Assembly (NCBI RefSeq): GCF_030248535.1
Contig: NZ_JAHGAJ010000037.1
Span: forward strand, 1 to 64,000
Source: Vibrio sp. D404a
GTDB taxonomy: Bacteria; Pseudomonadota; Gammaproteobacteria; Enterobacterales; Vibrionaceae
Direction: 5' to 3'
Length of the DNA stretch: 64,000 nt
Within the stretch, counting starts at the first letter, position 1; the number at the start of each line of letters is the position of its first letter. The notes beneath the pieces were generated by a model that was not told where the DNA came from, made no database searches, and saw nothing but the letters and a program-made list of their open reading frames with translations. The translations under genes were made by a program, and so were the position numbers. This document shows, in pieces, positions 7,900-18,323 of this stretch.

Positions 7900-10461
7900 G
7901 TGAAAGCCGATCAAAAACATACTCCCATGATGCAGCAGTACCTAAAACTCAAAGCAGAGAATCCAGAGATCCTGCTTTTCTATCGCATGGGAGATTTCTA
8001 CGAGCTTTTCTATGATGATGCCAAAAGAGCCTCTCAACTCCTTGATATTTCCCTAACCAAACGTGGCTCATCTGCTGGCGAACCTATCCCAATGGCAGGC
8101 GTGCCGTTTCATGCTGTAGAAGGCTACCTCGCTAAACTGGTTCAACTCGGTGAATCTGTGGCGATCTGCGAACAAATCGGTAACCCTGCGACATCGAAAG
8201 GTCCAGTAGAGCGTGCCGTTGTTCGTATCGTGACACCGGGTACCGTCACTGACGAAGCCCTTCTTTCTGAGCGCGTTGATAATCTGATTGCTGCGATTTA
8301 TCACCACAACGGCAAGTTTGGTTACGCGACTCTCGATATCACTTCTGGCCGCTTCCAACTGTCGGAGCCTGAGACTGAAGAGTCAATGGCAGCTGAACTG
8401 CAACGCACTTCACCGCGTGAGCTTTTGTTTCCAGAAGACTTTGAACCTGTAGAACTGATGGCAAGCCGCAGTGGTAACCGTCGTCGCCCAGTGTGGGAGT
8501 TTGAACTCGATACCGCGAAGCAACAGTTGAACAAACAGTTCGGTACTCGCGACCTTGTCGGTTTTGGTGTAGAACATGCCAAGCTTGGTCTATGTGCTGC
8601 GGGTTGTTTGATCCAATATGTAAAAGATACCCAACGTACCGCTCTGCCGCATATTCGATCACTGACTTATGATCGCCAAGATCACTCTGTGATCTTAGAT
8701 GCAGCAACTCGTCGCAACCTAGAGATCACTCATAACCTCGCAGGTGGCATCGACAACACATTGGCAGAGGTACTCGATCACACCGCAACGCCAATGGGCA
8801 GCCGTATGCTCAAGCGTTGGTTACATCAACCGATGCGTAATATCTCAGCTCTCGATCAACGCCTAGATGCGATTGGTGAGATGAAAGATCTCGCTCTGTT
8901 TACAGAGCTACAACCGACACTAAAACAGATTGGTGATATTGAGCGTATCCTAGCTCGATTAGCTCTTCGCTCTGCACGTCCGCGTGATATGGCACGCCTG
9001 CGCCAAGCGATGGACTACCTTCCAGAGCTAGCCGATACTCTAGAGCAAGTTTCTCACCCATATCTGAGCCAACTTGCGCAATACGCCGCACCTTTTGAAG
9101 AGGTGTCCGAGCTGCTGACTCGTGCAATCAAAGAGAATCCACCGGTTGTGATTCGCGATGGTGGCGTGATTGCGGCTGGCTACAGCGCAGAACTGGATGA
9201 GTGGCGTGATCTTGCAGATGGCGCGACGGAATACCTAGACAAACTCGAAGCGGAAGAGCGTGAACGCCACGGGATTGATACACTAAAAGTTGGCTACAAC
9301 AACGTACACGGCTTCTTCATTCAAGTGAGTCGTGGTCAAAGCCATTTGGTTCCACCTCATTACGTTCGCCGTCAGACGTTAAAAAACGCGGAACGCTACA
9401 TTATCCCTGAGCTAAAAGAGCATGAAGACAAGGTTCTCAACTCTAAATCGAAAGCGCTAGCGATCGAGAAGCAGCTTTGGGAGGAGCTATTTGACCTATT
9501 GTTGCCACACCTAGAGCAACTGCAGAACATCGCCTCTTCAGTATCGCAACTAGACGTTCTACAAAACCTTGCTGAGCGCGCTGACACCTTAGATTACTGT
9601 CGCCCTACTCTAAATAAAGAGCCAGGGGTACATATTCAGGCGGGTCGCCACCCGGTAGTTGAACAGGTGATGGATGAACCTTTCATTGCCAACCCGATTG
9701 ACTTGAATGATCAACGTAAGATGCTGATCATCACGGGTCCAAACATGGGTGGTAAGTCGACCTATATGCGTCAAACCGCGCTAATCGCACTAATGGCTCA
9801 TATTGGTTGTTACGTTCCTGCAGAGAGTGCAACCATTGGTTCTATCGACCGTATCTTCACTCGAATCGGTGCATCAGATGATCTGGCATCTGGCCGCTCA
9901 ACCTTCATGGTAGAGATGACAGAAACAGCAAACATTCTGCACAACGCAACGCCGAGCAGCCTGGTTCTAATGGATGAGATCGGCCGTGGTACCAGTACCT
10001 ACGATGGTCTATCGCTGGCTTGGGCAAGTGCAGAATGGCTAGCTAATCAGATAAATGCGATGACACTGTTTGCGACTCACTACTTCGAACTAACTGAGCT
10101 GCCAAACCAGATCCCAACCTTGGCGAATGTTCATTTGGATGCGGTAGAGCACGGTGACAGCATTGCCTTTATGCACGCAGTTCAAGAGGGTGCAGCGAGC
10201 AAATCTTACGGTCTTGCAGTAGCTGGACTAGCGGGTGTACCAAAGGCCGTGATTAAGAATGCACGAGCTAAGCTAACCCAGTTGGAAGCGCCAAGCGCAG
10301 AGACACCAACAGCTAAACCAAGTGGTGTCGATATTGCGAATCAACTTAGCCTTATCCCAGAGCCAAGTGAAGTAGAGCAAGCGTTAGCAAACGTAGATCC
10401 AGACGACCTAACACCACGTCAGGCGTTGGAAGAGTTGTACCGCTTAAAGAAACTTCTTTAG
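7900..10461 (+). CDS. mutS: DNA mismatch repair protein MutS
   Basis: Recognises base mismatches and small loops and starts methyl-directed repair with MutL. The mismatch-binding motif GDFYELF places F33 and E35 where the phenylalanine wedge and glutamate of the family sit. The ATPase has Walker A GPNMGGKS (613-620), Walker B LVLMDEIGRGTST and the signature ASDDLASGRSTFMVEM. The C-terminus ends LTPRQALEELYRLKKLL. I chose GTG at 7900 (853 residues), since homology begins KHTPMMQQYLKLKAENP; a longer frame opening at 7807 adds 31 residues unlike the family. Divergent from pncC, convergent with rpoS. Confidence 0.97.
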   Translation: MKADQKHTPMMQQYLKLKAENPEILLFYRMGDFYELFYDDAKRASQLLDISLTKRGSSAGEPIPMAGVPFHAVEGYLAKLVQLGESVAICEQIGNPATSKGPVERAVVRIVTPGTVTDEALLSERVDNLIAAIYHHNGKFGYATLDITSGRFQLSEPETEESMAAELQRTSPRELLFPEDFEPVELMASRSGNRRRPVWEFELDTAKQQLNKQFGTRDLVGFGVEHAKLGLCAAGCLIQYVKDTQRTALPHIRSLTYDRQDHSVILDAATRRNLEITHNLAGGIDNTLAEVLDHTATPMGSRMLKRWLHQPMRNISALDQRLDAIGEMKDLALFTELQPTLKQIGDIERILARLALRSARPRDMARLRQAMDYLPELADTLEQVSHPYLSQLAQYAAPFEEVSELLTRAIKENPPVVIRDGGVIAAGYSAELDEWRDLADGATEYLDKLEAEERERHGIDTLKVGYNNVHGFFIQVSRGQSHLVPPHYVRRQTLKNAERYIIPELKEHEDKVLNSKSKALAIEKQLWEELFDLLLPHLEQLQNIASSVSQLDVLQNLAERADTLDYCRPTLNKEPGVHIQAGRHPVVEQVMDEPFIANPIDLNDQRKMLIITGPNMGGKSTYMRQTALIALMAHIGCYVPAESATIGSIDRIFTRIGASDDLASGRSTFMVEMTETANILHNATPSSLVLMDEIGRGTSTYDGLSLAWASAEWLANQINAMTLFATHYFELTELPNQIPTLANVHLDAVEHGDSIAFMHAVQEGAASKSYGLAVAGLAGVPKAVIKNARAKLTQLEAPSAETPTAKPSGVDIANQLSLIPEPSEVEQALANVDPDDLTPRQALEELYRLKKLL

Positions 10462-10493
10462 TCACAAATAAGTTTTTCTAACCTCGATAAAAA

Positions 10494-10526
10494 CAAAAAC
10501 GCTGACATTAAGTCAGCGTTTTTTAT
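10494..10526. terminator. bidirectional terminator between mutS and rpoS
   Basis: A 9-bp stem AACGCTGAC/GTCAGCGTT with a 5-base loop is flanked by A-rich and T-rich tracts, so it can serve both converging genes. Confidence 0.9.
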
Positions 10527-10546
10527 TGGTCATTTCTAGGCCTAGA

Positions 10547-11527
10547 CTAGTCGTTCTCAACGTTAAACAGGTTTTCCATATTCAAGCCTTGCTTGATTAG
10601 GATCTCTCTTAAGCGACGTAGGCCTTCTACTTGAATCTGACGAACACGCTCACGAGTTAGGCTGATCTCACGACCGACTTCTTCTAGAGTCGATGGCTCG
10701 TAACCAAGAAGACCAAAGCGGCGTGCAAGCACTTCTTTCTGCTTAGGATTCAGTTCATCTAACCAGTAGATCAGTGATGTTTTGATATCGCTGTCTTGAG
10801 TAGAAACTTCTGGGTCTGAGTTGTTTACGTCTGGAATGATATCCAATAGTGCTTTCTCGCCATCACCACCGATTGGTGTATCGACTGAGCTTACACGCTC
10901 ATTTAGGCGCAGCATTTTGCTCACATCACTTACCGGTTTATCTAGCTTGGTCGCGATCTCTTCTGCCGTTGGTTCATGGTCAAGCTTTTGCGACAGCTCA
11001 CGAGCGGTACGCAGGTAGATATTAAGCTCTTTCACTACATGAATTGGTAGACGAATAGTACGTGTTTGGTTCATCAAAGCACGCTCGATCGTTTGACGGA
11101 TCCACCATGTCGCGTAAGTAGAAAAACGGAAGCCACGCTCTGGATCGAATTTTTCAACCGCACGAATAAGACCCAAGTTGCCTTCTTCAATAAGGTCAAG
11201 CAGGGCTAGGCCGCGATTGCTGTAACGACGAGAAATTTTAACCACAAGACGTAGATTACTTTCGATCATGCGCTTACGAGCTGCTTCGTCACCACGTAGG
11301 GCACGACGAGCATAAAGCACTTCTTCTTCTGCGGTTAAGAGTGGTGAGAAGCCAATTTCACCCAGATACAACTGCGTTGCGTCTAGGCTTTTCGAAGTCA
11401 CTTCGACTTCTTCTTTTACTTCTGCTTTTTTAGTGACGGTTTGTTCACCTTGCTCAACGTTTGCCAACTCCGTGGTCTCTTGATCAAGTTCGAACTCTTC
11501 TTTAATAACTGCATTGCTGATACTCAT
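10547..11527 (-). CDS. rpoS: RNA polymerase sigma factor RpoS (sigma-38)
   Basis: Master sigma factor of the general stress and stationary-phase response. Region 1.2/2 begins at DATQLYLGEIG; region 2 contains RGLALLDLIEEGNLGLIRAVEKFDPERGF-type sequence with the promoter-melting segment FSTYATWWIRQTIERA; region 4 ends with the helix-turn-helix TLEEVGREISLTRERVRQIQ. The ATG at 11527 has GGGGGAGG just upstream and gives 326 residues; in-frame codons further upstream are disfavoured. It follows nlpD with a 94-base gap; in enterobacteria the main rpoS promoter lies inside nlpD, and the same is likely here. Confidence 0.97.
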   Translation of the reverse strand: MSISNAVIKEEFELDQETTELANVEQGEQTVTKKAEVKEEVEVTSKSLDATQLYLGEIGFSPLLTAEEEVLYARRALRGDEAARKRMIESNLRLVVKISRRYSNRGLALLDLIEEGNLGLIRAVEKFDPERGFRFSTYATWWIRQTIERALMNQTRTIRLPIHVVKELNIYLRTARELSQKLDHEPTAEEIATKLDKPVSDVSKMLRLNERVSSVDTPIGGDGEKALLDIIPDVNNSDPEVSTQDSDIKTSLIYWLDELNPKQKEVLARRFGLLGYEPSTLEEVGREISLTRERVRQIQVEGLRRLREILIKQGLNMENLFNVEND

Positions 11528-11621
11528 AACGCCTCCCCCTGGCGATATTAGCAAGACATTACAACTTCAAATGTCGCTAAATGACTATGTCACTGATACA
11601 AGGTCGTTGCGACGCTTGTAT

Positions 11622-12572
11622 TTAAGGTAAATAGCGCTTTGGATTGACTGATTTACCTTGGTAACGAATCTCAAAGTGTAGCCGAACGCTTTTGGCTCCA
11701 GAACTTCCCATTGTCGCAATTTTCTGTCCTGGTTTAACACTTTGCCCTTCAGATACTAATAGTCGGTCGTTATGCGCGTATGCACTTAAGTAGTTATCAT
11801 TATGCTTTACAATCACGAGATTGCCGTAGCCTCTGAGTGCATTCCCCGAATAAACAACCGTTCCCCCTGCAGTAGATACGATAGGCTGACCGCGCTGTCC
11901 TGCTATGTCGATGCCTTTATTTCCTTGTTCACCTACAGAGAAATTCTTGATAACTCTCCCTTTAGTTGGCCATAGCCATTTCGATACTTTACCGTTAGTT
12001 GGCTTGCTGGCGGTTGTAACATTCTGTTTACCTTTAGAACCAACATACTCCTTTGGCTTCGATTGTTCAACCTTCTTTGGTGGATCTTTTTTAACCGTTT
12101 TCGCCGTTGACTGCACAGGTGCCGGTTTAGAGTTTTTGCTCTTCGCTGGTTCCGCTTTGGTAGCCGCAGGTTTTGATGCTTTCGCCGTCGAGGTGCTTGA
12201 TACACTCGCAACCGGTGCTACGGGTGTTGGCTTAGGTGCAGGGGTCACACTGGCAACCGCAGCTGCTTTTCCATAGGCTGGCGCTTTGTAGGATGGACGC
12301 CACAGCTTAAGCTTCTGTCCTGGGTGAATGGTATAAGGCGCAGCAAGATCGTTGTAATGAATCAAGTCATTCACATCTTTGTTGGTCAGATAGGCGATAA
12401 AGTAGAGGGTATCGCCCTTCTGAACCTCGTAGTAACTACCGCGATAACTGCCACGTTCAATGGTTGAATAGTCTTTGTTTAGGCTTGCAACTGGTGCAGG
12501 AGAGTGTGCCGCGCACCCTGCCAGCACACAACTCAACAATACAGCTATCCCTTTTGAAAACTTTGAACGCAT
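11622..12572 (-). CDS. nlpD: murein hydrolase activator lipoprotein NlpD
   Basis: Outer-membrane lipoprotein that activates the amidase AmiC during septum splitting. A signal peptide ends in lipobox LAGC with the lipidated Cys at residue 20. A LysM domain follows at about 48-92 (YEVQKGDTLYFIAYLTNKD). A low-complexity Pro/Ala/Lys/Thr linker covers about 97-195, and a LytM/M23-type domain about 200-316. The domain lacks the zinc-binding histidines of active M23 peptidases (KGIDIAG and RLHFEIR in their places), as expected for an activator and not an enzyme. Situated pcm-nlpD-rpoS, as in E. coli. Confidence 0.95.
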   Translation of the reverse strand: MRSKFSKGIAVLLSCVLAGCAAHSPAPVASLNKDYSTIERGSYRGSYYEVQKGDTLYFIAYLTNKDVNDLIHYNDLAAPYTIHPGQKLKLWRPSYKAPAYGKAAAVASVTPAPKPTPVAPVASVSSTSTAKASKPAATKAEPAKSKNSKPAPVQSTAKTVKKDPPKKVEQSKPKEYVGSKGKQNVTTASKPTNGKVSKWLWPTKGRVIKNFSVGEQGNKGIDIAGQRGQPIVSTAGGTVVYSGNALRGYGNLVIVKHNDNYLSAYAHNDRLLVSEGQSVKPGQKIATMGSSGAKSVRLHFEIRYQGKSVNPKRYLP

Positions 12573-12603
12573 TCAGTTGTTATCCATTACACCAATAATT
12601 TGA

Positions 12604-13230
12604 TTACGCGAGTTCACCCGGGACCAAAGGAACAAAGCGTACCATCTCGATTGTCTCTGATAGGTACTGATTCCCTTGGCGGGTAATTTTTAGCAATTGT
12701 TGCTCATCATCCCCAACCGGGATCAGCAAACGTCCACCGTCAGCAAGCTGCTCTAAAAGCGCTTGAGGAATAGACTCTGCCGCAGCTGTTACGATAATGG
12801 CATCAAACGGCCCTTTCGCAGACCAGCCTTGCCATCCATCCCCATGTTTCGTGGAAATGTTATAGAAATCAAGCTGCTTAAGTCGTCTCTTTGCATCCCA
12901 TTGTAGCGATTTAATACGTTCAACAGAATAAACGTGATCAACCAACTGAGCTAAGACTGCTGTTTGATAGCCCGAGCCTGTTCCAATCTCTAAGACGCGG
13001 CTAGTCTGTTGAAGTTCCAACAATTCCGTCATTTTCGCCACTATATATGGCTGAGATATCGTCTGCCCTTGGCCAATCGGCAGTGCATTGTTGTCATAGG
13101 CTTGGTGATACATTGCCTGCGACAAGAAACTTTCTCTTGGCAAACAAAAGATCGCATCCAGAACCCTTTGGTCACGAATACCACTCTCGATCAGAAAGCT
13201 GACTAAACGGTGTGCATGAGGGTTAGTCAC
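12604..13230 (-). CDS. pcm: protein-L-isoaspartate O-methyltransferase
   Basis: SAM-dependent enzyme repairing isoaspartyl damage in ageing proteins. It shows the family motif QGQTISQPYIVAKMTELL, SAM-binding motif I VLEIGTGSGYQTA and later motifs FDAIIVTAAAESIP and GGRLLIPVG. A GTG start at 13230 with AGGAG seven bases upstream gives 208 residues, the usual vibrio length, and overlaps the surE stop as GTGA (translational coupling); a GTG six codons further upstream is also open. Member of the surE-pcm-nlpD-rpoS cluster linked to stationary-phase survival. Confidence 0.95.
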   Translation of the reverse strand: MTNPHAHRLVSFLIESGIRDQRVLDAIFCLPRESFLSQAMYHQAYDNNALPIGQGQTISQPYIVAKMTELLELQQTSRVLEIGTGSGYQTAVLAQLVDHVYSVERIKSLQWDAKRRLKQLDFYNISTKHGDGWQGWSAKGPFDAIIVTAAAESIPQALLEQLADGGRLLIPVGDDEQQLLKITRQGNQYLSETIEMVRFVPLVPGELA

Positions 13231-13973
13231 TGGCGCTCTCCTAGCCACTCTGTCATGGCTCCCAAAGATTCATGGGCGGTAAGATCCACCTGCAATGGCG
13301 TCACAGAGACATAGCCATGTTCAATCGCATAGAAATCTGTTCCCTGACCGGCATCTTGCTCTTTACCTGGAGGGCCTAACCAATAGATATCATGTCCCCT
13401 TGGGTCTTTCTGCTTGATCATATCTTCAGAGTGATGACGAGCACCAAGGCGCGTCACCTGTGTTCCCTTAAGATCATCAAATGCAACGTCTGGAACATTA
13501 ACGTTCAACAAACGATTGGTTGGGATTGGTCGAGCTAAATGCTGTTCAACGATTTGGCGTGCAATAAGAGCGGCTGTATTAAAATGTTGCTTGCCCACCA
13601 AAGAAAATGCCACGGACTGAACACCCAAAAAGTGCCCTTCCATCGCAGCCGCGACCGTACCCGAGTACAACACATCATCACCCAGATTTGCCCCGTGGTT
13701 AATACCAGTAAGCACCAGGTCCGGCATGTCATCTTTAAGCAGTTCATTCAGAGCAAAGTGGACACAATCGGTCGGTGTACCTTGCACTGAATAGGTATTA
13801 GCTGCGATTTCTTGAACACGCAAAGGCTGCTCAAGCGTTAATGAATTCGACGCACCCGAGCGATTTCGGTCGGGTGCAACGATAATAACTTCAGCAAGAT
13901 CGCGCAGCTCATTCGCCAGAGCATGAATACCCTGAGCATGAACGCCATCATCGTTGCTGAGTAAGATCTTCAT
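13227..13973 (-). CDS. surE: 5'/3'-nucleotidase SurE
   Basis: Metal-dependent nucleoside monophosphate phosphatase with exopolyphosphatase activity in the family. It starts MKILLSNDDGVHAQGI, where the paired aspartates of SNDDG bind the metal; the conserved GTPTDCVHFAL and TGINHGANLGDDVLYSGTVAAA segments follow. The ATG at 13973 has AAGGAT upstream and gives 248 residues; an earlier in-frame start would add nine residues not found in the family. It follows truD by 36 bases and overlaps pcm by four. Confidence 0.96.
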   Translation of the reverse strand: MKILLSNDDGVHAQGIHALANELRDLAEVIIVAPDRNRSGASNSLTLEQPLRVQEIAANTYSVQGTPTDCVHFALNELLKDDMPDLVLTGINHGANLGDDVLYSGTVAAAMEGHFLGVQSVAFSLVGKQHFNTAALIARQIVEQHLARPIPTNRLLNVNVPDVAFDDLKGTQVTRLGARHHSEDMIKQKDPRGHDIYWLGPPGKEQDAGQGTDFYAIEHGYVSVTPLQVDLTAHESLGAMTEWLGERQ

Positions 13974-14009
13974 TCTGTATCCTTTCTTATCTTCGTCCAA
14001 GTTACGCCT

Positions 14010-15059
14010 TTACTGTGCGTACTGTCGCTCAACTGCAACTTCTTCAACCAACTCACGAACAATCGCAGTGGCAAAACACCCAGCATCCAATGAGAATTTC
14101 AGTGTGATGTTATCGCCATCCACTTCCCATGATAATTGTTCTGGTTTCAAAGATGCTTCACGACGGTCATGACGCATGCGGTTACCGCGAATAAGCGCCA
14201 TTAAGTCAGGCTCTTCATCAAGGTGTTTTTGCTCAAGAGCCAATGCACTGTCTTGTGTTGGCAGAGCGTTATCTCCAGCCAGTGCTACTGACACCTGCGC
14301 ATCACCTTTCTCAATGGCAAGGTTCAATGCTTCAATGTTCTCAGCTGTCACAAGTTGTTGCCCACCAGCAGTCAGCACAACATCACCTAACATCGCCGAG
14401 CCAAACACGTCCTGCTCGATACGCTCCGATAAGATACGGTTAAATATCCAAGAGCGAGCCGCTGATAGATACAAGCTACGTTTGTTTTGATTGCGTGTAC
14501 GAACGTTATCACGCCCCCAGCGACGAGCTTCAGATAAGTTATTACCTTCATTACCAAAACGCTGAGCACCAAAATAGTTTGGCACACCAAGCTGAGCGAC
14601 TTTCTCAAGACGAGTGACCACATCCGCGGTGTCCGTCACCTCAGACAGGGTCAGTTCAAACTGGTTACCAACGAGGTCGCCTGGGCGTAGCTTTTTGTTA
14701 TGACGAGCCGTAGCCAAGATCTCAATGCTTGGGTACTGCGCTAAGAACTCGCTGAAATCTGGAGTTTCTCCCTTTGGAAGATGAACGCTCAGCCACTGCT
14801 CAGTCACTGCATGACGGTCTTTCAGACCTGCCCAGCTAACATCTTTCGATTTCACGCCACACGCCTTCGCTAGCTCATTGGCAACAAAGCTAGTGTTCTC
14901 TCCGGTCTTACGGATGCGCACCATCAAGTGCTCCCCTTCTCCAGAGAATTCGAAACCTAAGTCTTCGATAACCACAAAATGCTCGGCCTTCGCTTTCAGT
15001 TTAGCTTGTGCCGTCGGCTTGCCATTCAAATAGGCAAATGAAGATAGAATATCTGACAT
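14010..15059 (-). CDS. truD: tRNA pseudouridine(13) synthase TruD
   Basis: Isomerises U13 of tRNA-Glu to pseudouridine. The catalytic aspartate is D81 in the motif GLKDRHAVTEQW; the TruD insertion and the PNYFGAQRFGNEGNNL segment (about residues 163-178) are present. I chose ATG at 15059 (349 residues, MSDILSSFAYLNGKP); an upstream ATG at 15089 overlaps the end of ispF and would add ten unusual polar residues, so it is less likely though it could couple translation. Part of the compact ftsB-ispD-ispF-truD-surE-pcm series. Confidence 0.95.
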   Translation of the reverse strand: MSDILSSFAYLNGKPTAQAKLKAKAEHFVVIEDLGFEFSGEGEHLMVRIRKTGENTSFVANELAKACGVKSKDVSWAGLKDRHAVTEQWLSVHLPKGETPDFSEFLAQYPSIEILATARHNKKLRPGDLVGNQFELTLSEVTDTADVVTRLEKVAQLGVPNYFGAQRFGNEGNNLSEARRWGRDNVRTRNQNKRSLYLSAARSWIFNRILSERIEQDVFGSAMLGDVVLTAGGQQLVTAENIEALNLAIEKGDAQVSVALAGDNALPTQDSALALEQKHLDEEPDLMALIRGNRMRHDRREASLKPEQLSWEVDGDNITLKFSLDAGCFATAIVRELVEEVAVERQYAQ

Positions 15060-15081
15060 GCTGTTCTTTTCGTTTTGGTGC

Positions 15082-15561
15082 TTATGCACTTTTAGTAATT
15101 AGGACCACTGCTTCACTTGCAATGCCCTCTTTTCGTCCGGTAAAGCCAAGACGCTCGGTCGTTGTCGCTTTTACATTCACATTGCCAATATCGGTTTCAA
15201 GATCCTCAGCAATCGCTTGGCACATCGCATCAATATACGGTGCCATTTTAGGTGCTTGAGCCATGATGGTCACGTCAACATTACCGATTTGGTAACCCTG
15301 TTCTTTGACACGGCGGTAGACATCTTTCAGCAATTCTCTGCTGTCTGCACCTTTCCACTCATCGTCAGTATCTGGGAAGTGACGACCAATATCACCAGCG
15401 GCAATTGAACCAAGCAGTGCGTCACTCAATGCATGTAATGCTACGTCACCGTCAGAATGCGCAATGAGCCCCTGTTCGTAAGGGATGCTCACGCCACCAA
15501 TAATTACCGGGCCTTCACCACCAAACTTATGAACATCAAAACCGTGGCCAATACGAATCAT
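15082..15561 (-). CDS. ispF: 2-C-methyl-D-erythritol 2,4-cyclodiphosphate synthase
   Basis: Forms the cyclic diphosphate in the MEP isoprenoid pathway, the step after IspE. Zinc ligands D9, H11 and H43 are in GHGFDVH and DVALHAL; the C-terminal signature KATTTERLGFTGRKEGIA is intact. Two adjacent ATGs exist (15564 and 15561); the second gives MIRIGHGFDVH, 159 residues, and better spacing from AAGGA. The first overlaps the ispD stop codon. Close packing with ispD indicates one transcript. Confidence 0.97.
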   Translation of the reverse strand: MIRIGHGFDVHKFGGEGPVIIGGVSIPYEQGLIAHSDGDVALHALSDALLGSIAAGDIGRHFPDTDDEWKGADSRELLKDVYRRVKEQGYQIGNVDVTIMAQAPKMAPYIDAMCQAIAEDLETDIGNVNVKATTTERLGFTGRKEGIASEAVVLITKSA

Positions 15562-15563
15562 CA

Positions 15564-16265
15564 TTATTCCTTATTCTGACTTAAATAGAACTCAGCCAAG
15601 GCTAAATCTTCTGGCTGAGTAACCTTAAAATTATCTGAGCGACCCGCAACTAACGCTGGAGATTCGCCTTTCCACTCAAACGCTGAGGCTTCGTCAGTAA
15701 TCGACACCCCTTGCTCAAGTGCCTCTGTTAGAGCTTTTTGCAACGGCAAAGTTCGAAACATTTGCGGCGTCAATGCGTGCCAAAGGTTTGCTCGCTCTAC
15801 CGTGTGATCAATTTGACCATCTACACCGCGCTTCATGGTATCGCGAACTGGAGCAGCTAAGATGCCTCCAACCGGATGAGACAAGGAAGTCTCAATCAAT
15901 TTATCGATGTCGCTTGGTTGAATACACGGTCTCGCAGCATCATGAACTATGACCCACTCAGCCAAATCGTTCTCTTGGATGTAGTTTAGAGCAGAAAGTA
16001 CAGAGTCAGCACGCTCGCTGCCACCATCAACACGAATCACATCAGGATGTAGGCTCAAGCTCAACTCTGGGAAATATGGGTCACTTTTGCTTACCGCAAT
16101 CACCACTTTACTGACTTGTGGGTGGGAAAGTAGCTTATTCACCGTATGTTCAAGAATGGTAGTCGCGTTAATCGTCAGGTATTGCTTGGGGCGATCGGCC
16201 TTCATTCTGCTACCAACACCAGCCGCGGGTACAACGGCGACAATACCTTGCTTATCAGTCGACAT
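15564..16265 (-). CDS. ispD: 2-C-methyl-D-erythritol 4-phosphate cytidylyltransferase
   Basis: Couples MEP to CTP in the non-mevalonate isoprenoid pathway. The N-terminal nucleotide-binding signature VPAAGVGSRMKADRPKQYL (about 11-29), VHDAARPC (about 104-111) and the EDLALAE C-terminal segment are those of IspD. 233 residues is normal. The ATG overlaps the ftsB stop region and the stop overlaps the first ATG of ispF, so translation is probably coupled across the three genes. Confidence 0.96.
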   Translation of the reverse strand: MSTDKQGIVAVVPAAGVGSRMKADRPKQYLTINATTILEHTVNKLLSHPQVSKVVIAVSKSDPYFPELSLSLHPDVIRVDGGSERADSVLSALNYIQENDLAEWVIVHDAARPCIQPSDIDKLIETSLSHPVGGILAAPVRDTMKRGVDGQIDHTVERANLWHALTPQMFRTLPLQKALTEALEQGVSITDEASAFEWKGESPALVAGRSDNFKVTQPEDLALAEFYLSQNKE

Positions 16266-16546
16266 TAATGCGATTCCTCACCAATTATGCGATAAAACGT
16301 TTCGCCTTCTTTTACCATACCTAGCTCATGTCGGGCACGCTCTTCAATGGCATCAAGCCCTTGGCGAAGATCGTCGATTTCCGCAAACATCTCTGCGTTT
16401 CGGGTATGGAGCTTTTCATTCACTTGTCGTTGAACCTGAATTTCGTTGTTCACTGAGTAGTAATCCGAAATACCATTTTTACCGAGCCACAATGTGTGTT
16501 GCAGCCAGCCAAGTAAGATCAGCAGGACAAGAGCAAAGATTCGCAT
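16265..16546 (-). CDS. ftsB: cell division protein FtsB
   Basis: Bitopic inner-membrane protein of the FtsQLB complex that licenses septal peptidoglycan synthesis. A short cytoplasmic start (MR) leads directly into one membrane helix at about residues 3-20, then a periplasmic coiled coil (about 28-65, NNEIQVQRQVNEKLHTRNAE) and the conserved ERARHELGMVKEGETFYRI motif. Length 93 is typical. First gene of the ftsB-ispD-ispF cluster, as in E. coli. Confidence 0.95.
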   Translation of the reverse strand: MRIFALVLLILLGWLQHTLWLGKNGISDYYSVNNEIQVQRQVNEKLHTRNAEMFAEIDDLRQGLDAIEERARHELGMVKEGETFYRIIGEESH

Positions 16547-16659
16547 AACACCTTTCGCCGGTTAGAAAAGAAGGAACTAGAATAAGGCACATATATACCA
16601 TAATGCGCTTATTGGTGCGAGATATGTGGTGCAAGGGAATCAATAACTCACAGGATTAT

Positions 16660-16713
16660 TGTTATTCCCACACTTGATGAGACACCCTCCTTCGTCAGTT
16701 TAGGTAATAGCGA
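16660..16713. repeat. decayed short copy of the intergenic inverted-repeat element
   Basis: The stretch opens TTGTTATTCCC and closes GGTAATAGCGA, degenerate versions of the inverted ends of the element at 16775-16876, and shares the internal string CCTTCGTCAGT. It looks like an internally deleted or eroded copy. Confidence 0.5.
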
Positions 16714-16774
16714 GTTATCTAAGCATTTTATATTGATGAAAAGCCAGTATTCCTCTTCCAACCACCTCTCACTC

Positions 16775-16876
16775 TCGTCATTCCCAAGAAGGAGGGACGG
16801 CTGAGTTGGGAATCTATTGAAGTTAACATTGGGAGAGATTCTCTACTCCTTCCTTCGTCAGTCTAGGGAATGACGA
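16775..16876. repeat. MITE-like element with 11-bp perfect terminal inverted repeats
   Basis: TCGTCATTCCC at 16775-16785 is the exact complement of GGGAATGACGA at 16866-16876. The interior is partly self-complementary. A related copy with the same internal GAGTTGGG and GAGATTC blocks lies at 21011-21105. It carries no coding sequence and sits in the 400-base gap between ftsB and eno, which otherwise holds nothing recognised apart from the eno terminator. Confidence 0.75.
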
Positions 16877-16885
16877 ACTTTAAGC

Positions 16886-16916
16886 AAAAAAAACGCCCTA
16901 CCGAAGTAGAGCGTTT
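16886..16916 (-). terminator. Rho-independent terminator of eno
   Basis: The minus strand reads AACGCTCTAC, loop TTCGG, a TAGGGCGTT arm with one G-U pair and a run of eight T, 32 bases after the eno stop. Confidence 0.9.
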
Positions 16917-16947
16917 CAAAAGCTTTAAGCTAACAATTCGCTAGGAA

Positions 16948-18246
<1,299 letters not shown>

Positions 18247-18323
18247 TGAATGTTTCCTTCTCGTTGAATATATAATGTCAAAATTAAAGGCAGCAGCACA
18301 GCTTGAGCTGCTACCGGTATTCC

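Noticed and set aside
11905..12276. 123-residue frame opposite nlpD
   Set aside because: It mirrors the Pro/Ala/Lys/Thr-rich linker of NlpD; low complexity, no ribosome site.
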